DNA of 64,000 nucleotides, from the NCBI RefSeq assembly GCF_015910445.1, contig NZ_CP048882.1, positions 4,092,001 through 4,156,000 on the forward strand, written 5' to 3'. The notes beneath the pieces are model-generated. The model saw only the letters and a program-made list of their open reading frames with translations, made no database searches and was not told the DNA's origin. The position numbers and the translations under genes are program-made. The DNA comes from Streptomyces bathyalis. GTDB lineage: Bacteria; Actinomycetota; Actinomycetes; Streptomycetales; Streptomycetaceae. Each line of letters starts with the position of its first letter. Position 1 is the first letter of the stretch. Shown here piece by piece: positions 18,026 through 25,697 of the stretch.

Positions 18026-19084
18026 TCACCAGTAGTTGGGCAGGCTGTATCGGTCGGTGTTGGTGGCGTGCCATTCGTGGTTGCCGGACACCCAGGCCGC
18101 CAGGCTGCGGGCGTACCTCTCGATGAGGGGCGACGTCGCGGAGGCCAGCGCGGACTCCGTCTCGAACGCCTCCATCACCTGGTTGTGGATCTCGACACTC
18201 TTCAGATAGGCGGCCTTGAGACCGCGTTTGTCGTTCGCTGCGACCACCTGGGGCAGGTTCAGGTGCGCCGGGTCGCTCGCCAGCTCCTTGGTGAAGGAGT
18301 ACAGATCGTTGACGATCGTCGTCGCGTTGCAGGCGAGGGCCGTGATCCGCTGGATCTCGGGCCGGGCGTAGAGCGGTTCGGGCAGTTCGTAGCCGTCGAC
18401 GGCATCGACGATGGACAGGCAAGGACGGAAGTTGTTGAACTGCCGCATCACCAAGTACTCCCAGATCTGCGGAACATGGCGGGTCTCCGCCCAGGAGGCC
18501 TCGGCCAGATAGCCCAGGTGCAGCCTGGCGATGTCGTGCACGAACCGGTCGGTCTGGCTCGGTGTGGCGATGGCCGCGTAGTCCTTCACGGCACAGTGGT
18601 ACGAGCGCAGCGGTCCGTCGGCCCGCACTCCCCGGCGCCACTCCTCCTCCTGTTCGGGCGGGCCGTGGAACGGGTCGAGGGCCGACTGGGCCACGACGAG
18701 CCGGCCGCCCAGGCCGCGGTGCGCGCCGCCCCTGCCTTCGTCCTCCTCGCAGTAGCAGCTGTCGACCATGTTCTCGGCCAGCAGCAACTTGCCGGCGACG
18801 GTGAGGCGTTCGAGATCCGCCGCCCCGGGATGCTGGAGGACCACGGCCCGGCCGAACCGGAACTGTGTGAAGTCCCCCGTCCATTCCGCTGGGAACAGGT
18901 CCAGCTCTCGTGCCCAGTCCTTCAGCCGCCGGTCGATCTCCGCCACCTTCTCCGGGTCGGCCGGTGCGGCGGGCCTGTACGTCAGTCCGGGGACGGCTCC
19001 CAGCCGCCGGCTCGGCATGGCACCGGGGGGTCCGGGAGCGCGGGGCGGTGAGAACCCGGCGGTGACGTTGGTGGACGTGCTCAT
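18026..19084 (-). CDS. 2-methylisoborneol synthase (class I terpene cyclase), short form
   Basis: Cyclises 2-methyl-GPP to 2-methylisoborneol. 352 residues against about 440 for the S. coelicolor enzyme; the shortfall is almost all in the N-terminal Pro-rich tail, here reduced to about 35 residues (STSTNVTAGFSPPRAPGPPG...). Family blocks ARLHLGYLAEASWA, EYLVMRQFNNFRPCLS and CNATTIVND are intact. The NSE metal triad NDLYSFTKE is complete (Asn259, Ser263, Glu267). The Asp-rich motif reads VDSCYCEED (Asp108-Ser109) where the familiar enzyme has DDCYCED, so the second Asp is replaced. First gene of the operon. Usual partners include a cyclic-nucleotide-binding family 2 encapsulin gene next door; none is present here. 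Confidence 0.92.
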   Translation of the reverse strand: MSTSTNVTAGFSPPRAPGPPGAMPSRRLGAVPGLTYRPAAPADPEKVAEIDRRLKDWARELDLFPAEWTGDFTQFRFGRAVVLQHPGAADLERLTVAGKLLLAENMVDSCYCEEDEGRGGAHRGLGGRLVVAQSALDPFHGPPEQEEEWRRGVRADGPLRSYHCAVKDYAAIATPSQTDRFVHDIARLHLGYLAEASWAETRHVPQIWEYLVMRQFNNFRPCLSIVDAVDGYELPEPLYARPEIQRITALACNATTIVNDLYSFTKELASDPAHLNLPQVVAANDKRGLKAAYLKSVEIHNQVMEAFETESALASATSPLIERYARSLAAWVSGNHEWHATNTDRYSLPNYW

Positions 19085-19759
19085 GGTGCGTACTCCACAC
19101 GGTCGGTCCGCAGCCCGGCCGAGCTGGACGTTCTCCAGGACTCCGGCTGCGTCGGTACGGGGAATGGCAGGCGAGTGGTGATCGGCCGCGCCTCTCGGGG
19201 ATGCCGGCCCGGCAAGGGCTGCACCCGGGGTTCGGTTCTCGCGGAGTTCGGTCTCGTGGTCGTCGTCAGTTGGGGCGCGGCGTGTGGGCCGAGGGCCGTG
19301 GCACGTTGATCGAGGACGGTTCGGGCGGATCGTCGAGGGGCGAACCCGGGCGCGCAGAATGATCTAAACAAGCGAGAAGAGCAGGCCGGTAGGGCGTGAC
19401 GGGGTGGTCGCACGCGCGGAGCGCATAAACCGGCGTGACGAGTCAGACGGCGCACGCTGCCCCCCCGCCGCACGCCGTCTCGGTGGCACCCGTGGCACGC
19501 GGCGAAGGGGGCACGGTTCTGCCGAGGCCGCCCCCGGTCTGCCGAGGCCGTGCCGTCTTCCTGCACCTGTGTGGCCGCGCCCGCCACCTTCCCCCGTACC
19601 GCTGTCGAGCTTCCCCGTACCGCTGTCGAGCTTCCCCGTACCGCTGTCGAGTGGGAATCGGCATGGGGGCGTCCGGATTCGGGAACGCAGCCAGGCCGGG
19701 CCCCTGCACCACGGGGCGCTCGCGACCCGGACCGGACCCGGAGAGCTGGAGGGCGGACG
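19085..19759. other. Divergent promoter region of MIB operon and PI-PLC gene, with tandem repeats
   Basis: No credible gene. It must hold promoters for the MIB operon (minus) and the PI-PLC-domain gene (plus). A small AT-rich island, GATCTAAACAAGCGAG (19360-19375), stands out. A 21-bp tandem repeat lies at 19589-19651. Confidence 0.5.
19589..19651. repeat. Three tandem copies of a 21-bp unit
   Basis: Copies at 19589-19609, 19610-19630 and 19631-19651. The second and third are identical; the first has one change. The core word is CCCCGTACCGCTGTCGAG. The length is a multiple of three but the tract lies upstream of the supported start at 19760, so it is probably non-coding. Confidence 0.85.
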
Positions 19760-22021
19760 ATGGCCGCGTCTGGCGCCGTGCGCAGCGAGTTCCTGCGTCG
19801 TGCTCACCCCGCGGCGTGGCGGCACGCGCGCTGGGTGAGGCCCGTACGGGTGCTGGCATGCGTGGTGGCAGTCGTGTGCGTCGCGGCCCTCGTCGGTGCT
19901 GCGACGCTGCGCGCCACGGTGCTGGAGCGCGGTTACTACCAGGGCGTGCTGGACGACGAGCGTGCGTACGACCGGCTGTACGACAAGGTCCTCGTGGACC
20001 CTCGCTCGCACCCCGTCACCAAGAGCCTGCTGTCCCGGCTGCCCGTCCCGGAATCCGTGGTGACGGCCAACCTGAAGACCGTGCTGCCCCCGGCCACGGT
20101 CCGGCAGCTGACGGACGAGCAGATCGCCGCCCTGGTCGGCTACTTCCGTGGCGACTCCGACACCCTGGGTGTGTCGGTGAACCTGCGACCGGTCCTCGCG
20201 AACGTCGGCGAGCTCGCGCAGGTGTACCTGGGCGATCTGGCCTCCGGGCAACGAGCCTCGCCGGAGTCGGACGTGTCGGCAGCGCTCGCCCGCCTGGACA
20301 AGGCCCTCGACAGGATCGCGGAGGGCCGCAAACCGGCCGACCTGCCCAAGGTGGAGCTCAGCGACCGCGCGGTGGACACGGTGAGTTCGGCCTTGCTCTC
20401 CGGCGTGCCTTCGAAGGAGCGTGCCTCGCTGCGACCGCAGGTCGAGGGGGCGCTCGCGGTGGGTGACGCGGGCACGGCCCTGGCGGCCGCCGGGCCGCAT
20501 CTGCCCGGCAGCAAGGCCGGCAGCGGGGAGGAGAGCCGGAGGGACCTGCTCCGCATGGCCGACGGCGGCCGCTGGAACGCCGTACGGGACCTGAAAGGCG
20601 CGGGCTTCGAGACGGGCGCCCTGGAGTCGGCACGCGACGCCACCCGCTTCATGCAGGGTCCGGCGCAGACGCTGTCCGTCGTCGTCGGAGGTCTCGCCGT
20701 CGTCTTCCTCTGGGTGTCCGGACCTCCGGGGCGGCGGACACGCCGGCTGCGTACCGTCGGCTGGATCCTCGCCGTGGGCGGCGCCCTGCCGGCGGCTCTG
20801 TTCTGGGCGGTGCGCCGGGGTGCCGACGACCTGCTCTGGCAGGCTCCCGCGACGTGGCCGGCGTCGCTGGCCGGTCTGGTGGAGGACCTGGAGCGCAACG
20901 CCCTCGCCACCTTCACCACCGCGGGACTGTCGGCGGCCGTCGTGCCGTTCGCCGCCGGCGCGCTGCTGGTGACCGCGACCTACGTACGGGAGCGCCACCG
21001 GGCCCTGCGCCGTGCCCTGGTCGCGATGACCCGGCGTACGCGCACACGTCTGGTGGGCATCTCCTCGGTCGCCCTGGCGGCTTCGGTCGTGCTCGGCGTC
21101 GTGTTCGCCCCCAGCGCGGCAGGCGGCCCGGAGAGGACGTACTGCAACGGATCGGCCGAGATGTGCGGCCTCCGCTACGACGAGGCCGCCTATCTGACGA
21201 CGCACAATTCGATGTCCTCGACCGCCGACCGGTTCATCAGCCCTCTCCAGGACGGCGACATCAGGACCCAGCTGGACGACGGCGCCCGCGCGCTGCTCGT
21301 CGACACCCACCTCTGGGAACGCTCCGAACAGGTCGCCGAGCGGCTGAAGGTGTCCGACTTCGCACCCCGCATGCGGGGGAAGGTCGCGGATCTCATCGAC
21401 AGGACCGGCCCCGCCCGGCCCGGTCCATGGCTGTGCCACGCGGTCTGCCGCGCCGGCGCGGTTCCGCTCGTCGACACGTTGCGTGAGATCCGCACATGGA
21501 TGGACCAGCACCCGGGGGAGGTGGTCACGCTGATCGTCCAGAGCGGCATCACCGGCGATCAGACGGCCTCCGCGTTCCGCAAGGCGGGTCTGCAGGACCT
21601 GCTGTTCACCCCGGACCGCGACCCGAAGACCCCGTGGCCGACGCTGGGCGACATGGTCGCCGACAACAAGCGTCTGGTGGTCTTCTCGGAGGGTTCGGGA
21701 GGGCCCGCCGCCTGGTATCGCGGCTTCTACCGGTACGGAATGGAGACCCCGTACGACTTCCGTGATCCCCGGAAGATGAGCTGCGCACCCAACCGCGGTG
21801 GTACCGGCAAGCGGCTCTTCCTGCTCAACCACTTCATCACGGACGCGGGCGGCAGCCGCCTCGACGCCGGCCAGGTCAACGCGAAGGACTTCGTGCGGGA
21901 CCGCGCCCGCCGCTGCGGGGCCGAACGTGGCAGGCCCGTGAACTTCGTCGCCGTCGACTTCGCCAATGTCGGCGACGCCCGCGGAGCGGTGGCCGCCATC
22001 AACGCCGCACGCACCCGCTGA
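19760..22021 (+). CDS. Multi-pass membrane protein with extracytoplasmic PI-PLC-X-like domain
   Basis: 753 residues. A first membrane helix (VRPVRVLACVVAVVCVAALVGAATL region, about 33-55) is followed by a roughly 250-residue extracytoplasmic helical region (ATLRATVLERGYYQGVLDDERAYDRLYDKVL...). A bundle of four helices runs from LSVVVGGLAVVFLWV to GISSVALAASVVLGVVFAP. A C-terminal phosphodiesterase domain begins YLTTHNSMSS (about 475): first catalytic His, GARALLVDTH (substrate Arg, acidic residue), the second His in LCHAVC, then PGEVVTLIVQSG. This is the TIM-barrel PI-PLC-X pattern. The substrate is probably a lipid headgroup outside the membrane, but that is inference. The ATG at 19760 follows GGAGGG. 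Confidence 0.85.
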   Translation: MAASGAVRSEFLRRAHPAAWRHARWVRPVRVLACVVAVVCVAALVGAATLRATVLERGYYQGVLDDERAYDRLYDKVLVDPRSHPVTKSLLSRLPVPESVVTANLKTVLPPATVRQLTDEQIAALVGYFRGDSDTLGVSVNLRPVLANVGELAQVYLGDLASGQRASPESDVSAALARLDKALDRIAEGRKPADLPKVELSDRAVDTVSSALLSGVPSKERASLRPQVEGALAVGDAGTALAAAGPHLPGSKAGSGEESRRDLLRMADGGRWNAVRDLKGAGFETGALESARDATRFMQGPAQTLSVVVGGLAVVFLWVSGPPGRRTRRLRTVGWILAVGGALPAALFWAVRRGADDLLWQAPATWPASLAGLVEDLERNALATFTTAGLSAAVVPFAAGALLVTATYVRERHRALRRALVAMTRRTRTRLVGISSVALAASVVLGVVFAPSAAGGPERTYCNGSAEMCGLRYDEAAYLTTHNSMSSTADRFISPLQDGDIRTQLDDGARALLVDTHLWERSEQVAERLKVSDFAPRMRGKVADLIDRTGPARPGPWLCHAVCRAGAVPLVDTLREIRTWMDQHPGEVVTLIVQSGITGDQTASAFRKAGLQDLLFTPDRDPKTPWPTLGDMVADNKRLVVFSEGSGGPAAWYRGFYRYGMETPYDFRDPRKMSCAPNRGGTGKRLFLLNHFITDAGGSRLDAGQVNAKDFVRDRARRCGAERGRPVNFVAVDFANVGDARGAVAAINAARTR

Positions 22022-22040
22022 GGTCCCCGGGGGGAGTCAG

Positions 22041-22080
22041 GGAACTGGGAGGGCCCGGAACTGGGAGAACCCGGAACTGG
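22041..22080. repeat. Short tandem repeat, about 2.5 copies of 16 bp
   Basis: GGAACTGGGAGGGCCC, GGAACTGGGAGAACCC, then GGAACTGGGG, directly after the PI-PLC gene stop and before a hairpin. Confidence 0.8.
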
Positions 22081-22083
22081 GGC

Positions 22084-22105
22084 GCGCGCCCTGAACAGGG
22101 GGCGC
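22084..22105 (+). terminator. Hairpin after the PI-PLC-domain gene
   Basis: GCGCGCCCT (22084-22092) and AGGGGGCGC (22097-22105) pair with one mismatch around a GAAC loop, 62 bp after the stop. Confidence 0.5.
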
Positions 22106-22216
22106 CCGTCTCACCGACGTACGGCCGTCGGGTCCCCGTCGTCAAGCCGGCGGGAATCCGACGCAGTTCGGTGGGGACCCGACGCGAAAACGCGGCGTGC
22201 CTGGTTGCCCCAGAAA

Positions 22217-22232
22217 TCGAACATACGATCTA
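22217..22232 (+). promoter_or_regulatory. SOS (LexA) box-like sequence
   Basis: TCGAACATACGATCTA matches the actinobacterial LexA consensus TCGAAC-N4-GTTCGA at 10 of 12 positions. It ends 8 bp before the ATG of the 76-aa gene at 22241, where a bound repressor would block transcription. The match is imperfect and could be chance. Confidence 0.35.
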
Positions 22233-22240
22233 CTCGGGGT

Positions 22241-22471
22241 ATGGATGCCAACGCCTTCCCTCGCGATCTTCTGGAGGCCCAGACGGCCTGGTACACCACG
22301 TACTGGCGGCTCGCGAACGCCGCGTCCAGCCACGGCACGACCGAACACAGGCGGCGCCTGCAGCAGCTGTCCCGGCGCATCGCCGACCACCCGTACTGGC
22401 GGACCACCGCCGGTACGCCAGAGGCCCGGATGGCGCTCAAGGAGATTGCCCGCACCCATGCGCGGCCGTGA
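22241..22471 (+). CDS. Small conserved hypothetical protein (76 aa)
   Basis: The translation begins MDANAFPRDLLEAQTAWYTT and continues YWRLANAASSHGTTEHRRRLQQLSRRIADHPYW. It is Trp/Tyr-rich, helical and basic, without signal or metal motif. I recall similar small Streptomyces proteins with the LLxLQxxW...TxxRRRLxxLSxxIxxHPxW pattern but no function. There is no clear ribosome site; the short AT-rich upstream region, with a LexA-box-like dyad, suggests transcription starting close to the ATG. Confidence 0.6.
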   Translation: MDANAFPRDLLEAQTAWYTTYWRLANAASSHGTTEHRRRLQQLSRRIADHPYWRTTAGTPEARMALKEIARTHARP

Positions 22472-22571
22472 TGCTCACCGCCCGGCAGGAAACTCGTCCG
22501 CCATGCGCATCAGTTGCCGGCTGCGTACGGGCGCGTCGGGGCCGTAAGGACCGCCAGAACCGCAGTTGTCA

Positions 22572-22796
22572 TCACGCAGGTTGGCGTACGAAGAGCTCCA
22601 AGTGCCCGCAGTTGGGGCAGCGGTGAGCCTCGATCTGCCAGCGCTGGCGGCCCATGCGCTTGGCGCCGCCGAAAATGCCGCGCTCCAGCGGACCGGCGAT
22701 CCATCGCGCGTACCCCCGGGAGTGTTCTCCGGAATCCTCGATGAAGCCCGGCTCGAGACCGTCGGTGTCGCACTGGGTGCAGCTCACGTTGTCCAT
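22572..22796 (-). CDS. Zinc-ribbon-like conserved protein (74 aa)
   Basis: Two CxxC knuckles, CTQC (6-9) and CPNC followed by GH (59-62), frame the conserved middle EPGFIEDSGEHSRGYARWIAGPLERGIFGGAKRMGR. This pattern is a small zinc-ribbon protein widespread in Streptomyces, of unknown role (nucleic-acid or protein docking are possible). Transcription is probably leaderless: a TAGACT box lies 6 nt before the ATG and no Shine-Dalgarno is visible. Confidence 0.85.
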   Translation of the reverse strand: MDNVSCTQCDTDGLEPGFIEDSGEHSRGYARWIAGPLERGIFGGAKRMGRQRWQIEAHRCPNCGHLELFVRQPA

Positions 22797-22802
22797 CGAG
22801 GG

Positions 22803-22808
22803 AGTCTA
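22803..22808 (-). promoter_or_regulatory. -10 box of a leaderless promoter for the zinc-ribbon gene
   Basis: Minus-strand TAGACT followed by CCCTCG and ATG, the same layout as at purF. Confidence 0.5.
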
Positions 22809-22873
22809 GAAGGGCCGTAGGCAGTCCCACGGATGTCACCCAGCAGTCTCATCCCAGCAGTCCCAGCACCGCT

Positions 22874-23224
22874 TCAGAGGTGGGCCGGCCCGCCGCCGAA
22901 GCCGATCTCGTTGCCGTCCGGGTCGCGGAAGACGGCCTTGCGGACCCCGTTGTCGTAGGTCTCACGCGCGACGGGCTCCAGGCCCCTCTCCGAGATCTGG
23001 GCGATGCGGTCGTCGAAGTCGTCGACGAAGACGGTGTGCATGGCATGACCGGCATGCTCGGGCCGCACCTCGATGACCAGGAACCGGTGGTCGGCGAGTT
23101 CCCATACCGCCTCGGTGTCGTCGGGCACGAACGAAGGCGGAGTGCCGAGGAGTTGCTCGTACCAGGCCGCTGCCCGGGAGTAGTGACGGACGGGGATGCC
23201 GGCGAAGAGGTCCACTGCCACCAC
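22874..23224 (-). CDS. VOC (glyoxalase/bleomycin-resistance fold) family protein
   Basis: 116 residues forming one vicinal-oxygen-chelate module: FAGIPVRHYSRAAAWYEQLLG, ELADHRFLVIEVRPEHAGHAMHTVFVDDFD, and the terminal FRDPDGNEIGFGGG with a metal-ligand Glu. A single module of this size dimerises to form the active site. No partner gene indicates the substrate. Starts with GTG (23222-23224); a second in-frame GTG lies two codons later. Confidence 0.88.
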   Translation of the reverse strand: MVAVDLFAGIPVRHYSRAAAWYEQLLGTPPSFVPDDTEAVWELADHRFLVIEVRPEHAGHAMHTVFVDDFDDRIAQISERGLEPVARETYDNGVRKAVFRDPDGNEIGFGGGPAHL

Positions 23225-23290
23225 GCCATGCTAGTTCTCCCGGCTCAGGCCCAGCCGCCCAGAGTGCAGGTCAACTGGCGCGGACCGGGA

Positions 23291-23318
23291 CCGGGGTCGA
23301 CCCGGCGACCTTCCGCCT
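23291..23318 (-). repeat. tRNA-Phe 3'-half relic
   Basis: These 28 bases match 23481-23508 inside tRNA-Phe at 26 positions (differences at 23301 and 23317). They cover the T arm, variable region and start of the anticodon arm. The copy lies exactly 190 bp from the intact gene and decays on both sides, as left by an ancient integration or tandem duplication. Confidence 0.65.
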
Positions 23319-23423
23319 GGACGCCGGTTGCGTCGTCTCGTGGGCCTTCAGCTGATCGACTGCGCACGACTGTTACCGGTTCGGCGAGCGGCCGATGTCA
23401 GCAGGTGATGTCACAGGCAGTAA

Positions 23424-23454
23424 AACGCCCCCTCCGGTGACCGGAGGGGGCGTT
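23424..23454 (-). terminator. Terminator of the Glu-Asp-Phe tRNA operon
   Basis: AACGCCCCCTCCGG (23424-23437) pairs perfectly with CCGGAGGGGGCGTT (23441-23454) around TGA. On the minus strand it is followed by TTTTA-type sequence, 18 bp after tRNA-Phe. Confidence 0.85.
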
Positions 23455-23471
23455 CTCGCTGTTCACCGTTG

Positions 23472-23545
23472 TGGCTGGGGCCGGGGTCGAACCGGCGACC
23501 TTCCGCTTTTCAGGCGGACGCTCGTACCAACTGAGCTACCCAGCC
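23472..23545 (-). tRNA. tRNA-Phe (GAA)
   Basis: Cloverleaf with acceptor GGCTGGG/CCCAGCC, discriminator A, D arm AGCTCAGTTGGTACGAGC, anticodon loop CTGAAAA (GAA), T arm CGGTTCGACCCC. No encoded CCA. Last gene of the tRNA cluster. Confidence 0.95.
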
Positions 23546-23608
23546 CGGGATCCAGGGGCGAAGCCCCCGGTCGGGATGGCCCTCAGGAGGCGAAGCGACC
23601 CGAGGGAG

Positions 23609-23683
23609 CGGTCCTGACGGGATTTGAACCCGCGGCCTCCACCTTGACAGGGTGGCGAGCACTCCAAACTGCTCCACAGGACC
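23609..23683 (-). tRNA. tRNA-Asp (GTC), second copy
   Basis: Identical over its whole length to the tRNA-Asp at 8014-8088; anticodon loop CTGTCAA. Middle gene of the Glu-Asp-Phe cluster, 63 bp before tRNA-Phe. Confidence 0.95.
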
Positions 23684-23722
23684 AAGCATCGCGCGAGCAC
23701 CAGTCTCGCACAGGGTGGTGCG

Positions 23723-23795
23723 TGCCCCCAACGGGATTCGAACCCGTGCTACCGCCTTGAAAGGGCGGCGTCCTGGGCCACTAGACGATGAGGGC
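23723..23795 (-). tRNA. tRNA-Glu (TTC)
   Basis: Acceptor GCCCTCA/TGGGGGC, anticodon loop CTTTCAA (TTC), T arm GGGTTCGAATCCC. First gene of the cluster, 39 bp before tRNA-Asp. Confidence 0.95.
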
Positions 23796-23879
23796 TGATG
23801 GCCCACCTGAGCGCTTCGCTGAGTCAGCGCGTCGGGGACGTGAGAAGCATATGGGATAGCGGAGCGTTCGCCAAAACGG

Positions 23880-25607
23880 TTACGGGGAGTTCGCCGGGGA
23901 CGCCGCCGGCGTGGGCCCGGGGGAGCTGAACGTGGGGCCGGGCGAACCCGAGTCCGGACCGGAGCCCGGCGAGCTGGATCCCGGTGAGGGCGAGGGCGAG
24001 CGCCGGGGGTCCACCTTGTCCTCCGCGAGGTGGCGGGTGACCTCCGCGGTGGTCAGGCCCAGCCCGCCGAGGGTGATCTCGTCCCAGGCCTGCAGCTTGC
24101 CGTCGTCCCGGCCCAGGTAGAGGACGGAGGCGGAGACCTTCTGCGGTTTCTCCTTCTCCACCGCGCGCAGGCCGCCGCCGCCCGTCGAGCCCTCGATCAT
24201 CAGCCGGGTGTGCCGCGGCAGCCGCTCCTGGGTGCGCTGGTGGGTGTGTCCGGCGAGAGCGAGCGGCACGAGACCGTCGGTCTGCTTGACCAGGACGGGG
24301 TTGTGGGAGACGGCGATGTCGACCGGAGTGTCCGCGGCCTTCTGGGCGCGCAGCGCCAGGGCCAGGCGCCGTCCCTCCTTGCGTTCGCGCGGGTCGCCCT
24401 GCGGCTTGACGGAACGGTCCGGCGTGAACTGCGGGTCGCCCCAGCCGGCGAGGCGCAGCCCGGCGACGTTGAGCGGCACACCGTCGTCGAGGACGTGGAC
24501 GTTGCTGTCCTTCTTCTTCGCGAGCTTCTCGAACGCCTTCTGCGTCTCGGCCGAGTCGTGGTTGCCGCGCACCCAGATGTACGGGGCGCCCAGGTCCGTC
24601 ACGGGTTCGAGGAAGCCGTTCTCGGCGGAGGTGCCGTGGTCCATCGTGTCGCCCGTGTCGATGATCGCGTCGATCTCGTACTGCTCGACGAGCGACTTGA
24701 TGATCTGCCAGGCGGCCGGGTTGAGGTGGATGTCCGAGACGTGGAGGACGCGGGTCGTGGAGGGGTCCGGCTCGTAGGCGGGGAGGGTGGAGGTCGCCTC
24801 GTAGAGCTTGGTCACATTGGTGACGAGACGCGCCAACTCCCGCTGGTAGATGTCGAAGTCGGTGACGATGCTGCGCGCGTTGCCGACGACGGAGGGCGCG
24901 CTGGCCAGCAGCCCGGAGAACTTCGGTTCGAGCACGGACTTCGGGTTCCACGTCGCGTAGGCCGCCGCCCCGGAGACCGCCAGCAGCGCGAGCGCGAGAC
25001 CGCTCGCCGCGAGGGCACGGCGGGGACGCCGGTAAACGGCGAGCCCCAGCACCCCGGCCCCGACGACCACGGCGACGGCGGAGCGCAGCGCGAGGTCACC
25101 CGTGCCCTTCTGCACGTCGGAGGTGATCTCGCTCTCCAGCCCTTCGAGCCGTTCCGGATGGTCGACGAGGGCGGAGGCCCGCTGCTGGTCCAGCTGGTCG
25201 ACATCGACGTCGAGGCGGAGCGGAGCCGCGTGGCTGCGCAGCTCCAGGGCGCCGAGCGGCGAGACGTTGACCTTGGTGCCGCCCGTGAGGGAGGGCCGCA
25301 GCGCCATCTTCGTGTCCATGGGGCCCACGGGCGCGTCGATGCCGCCGACGATGAGCAGTCCCAGCCAGGCGCCGGCGAGGGTGGTCGCGACGAGTCCGAG
25401 GGCACGTACGTACGGGCGCGGGGCCGGTCCGAGGCCGAGCGTGTACGGGGACGCGGCACGTGCCGCGCGGGCGCTCCGGGTGCCGCCGGCCTCCCGAGGG
25501 CGGAAGAGGCGATTACGCAGGAGGGACACGGGGTTCGGGACGGACGGTTTGCGTACCCATTGCGGCAGAGAGAGCGGTTTACGGGGCTTCCTGGCATCGC
25601 GGCCCAT
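23880..25607 (-). CDS. Membrane-anchored metallophosphoesterase
   Basis: 575 residues. A basic N-terminus, then helices at ALGLVATTLAGAWLGLLIVGG and at AVAVVVGAGVLGLAVY/ALAASGLALALLAVSGAAAYA, separated by a roughly 100-residue extracytoplasmic loop. The calcineurin-like phosphoesterase domain follows with all metal motifs: HVSDIHLN, DTGDTMDHG, VRGNHD, VSHNPVL and AGHTHQ. The C-terminus is a Pro/Ser/Gly-rich tail (PSPSPGSSSPGSGP...). It lies just upstream of the tRNA cluster on the same strand. Natural substrate unknown. The ATG at 25607 (MGRDARKPRKPLSLPQW) fits the family; an in-frame ATG 10 codons earlier is the alternative. Confidence 0.9.
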   Translation of the reverse strand: MGRDARKPRKPLSLPQWVRKPSVPNPVSLLRNRLFRPREAGGTRSARAARAASPYTLGLGPAPRPYVRALGLVATTLAGAWLGLLIVGGIDAPVGPMDTKMALRPSLTGGTKVNVSPLGALELRSHAAPLRLDVDVDQLDQQRASALVDHPERLEGLESEITSDVQKGTGDLALRSAVAVVVGAGVLGLAVYRRPRRALAASGLALALLAVSGAAAYATWNPKSVLEPKFSGLLASAPSVVGNARSIVTDFDIYQRELARLVTNVTKLYEATSTLPAYEPDPSTTRVLHVSDIHLNPAAWQIIKSLVEQYEIDAIIDTGDTMDHGTSAENGFLEPVTDLGAPYIWVRGNHDSAETQKAFEKLAKKKDSNVHVLDDGVPLNVAGLRLAGWGDPQFTPDRSVKPQGDPRERKEGRRLALALRAQKAADTPVDIAVSHNPVLVKQTDGLVPLALAGHTHQRTQERLPRHTRLMIEGSTGGGGLRAVEKEKPQKVSASVLYLGRDDGKLQAWDEITLGGLGLTTAEVTRHLAEDKVDPRRSPSPSPGSSSPGSGPDSGSPGPTFSSPGPTPAASPANSP

Positions 25608-25697
25608 GAGGCCCCCTATGCCCGTCGGGCAGCGCACCTATGCGAGCTGCCGGTACCGGCCGTGCACGGCGGAGCTGCGGTGGCCGACAATGGCCGG

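Noticed and set aside
19404..19838. Open frames over the 21-bp tandem repeats on both strands
   Set aside because: The repeat length being a multiple of three keeps frames open by chance; there is no ribosome site or family similarity, and the supported PI-PLC start is at 19760.
24030..25697. Very long plus-strand frame leading into the zincin gene
   Set aside because: It is the antisense shadow of the metallophosphoesterase gene; only the last 120 codons have zincin similarity.
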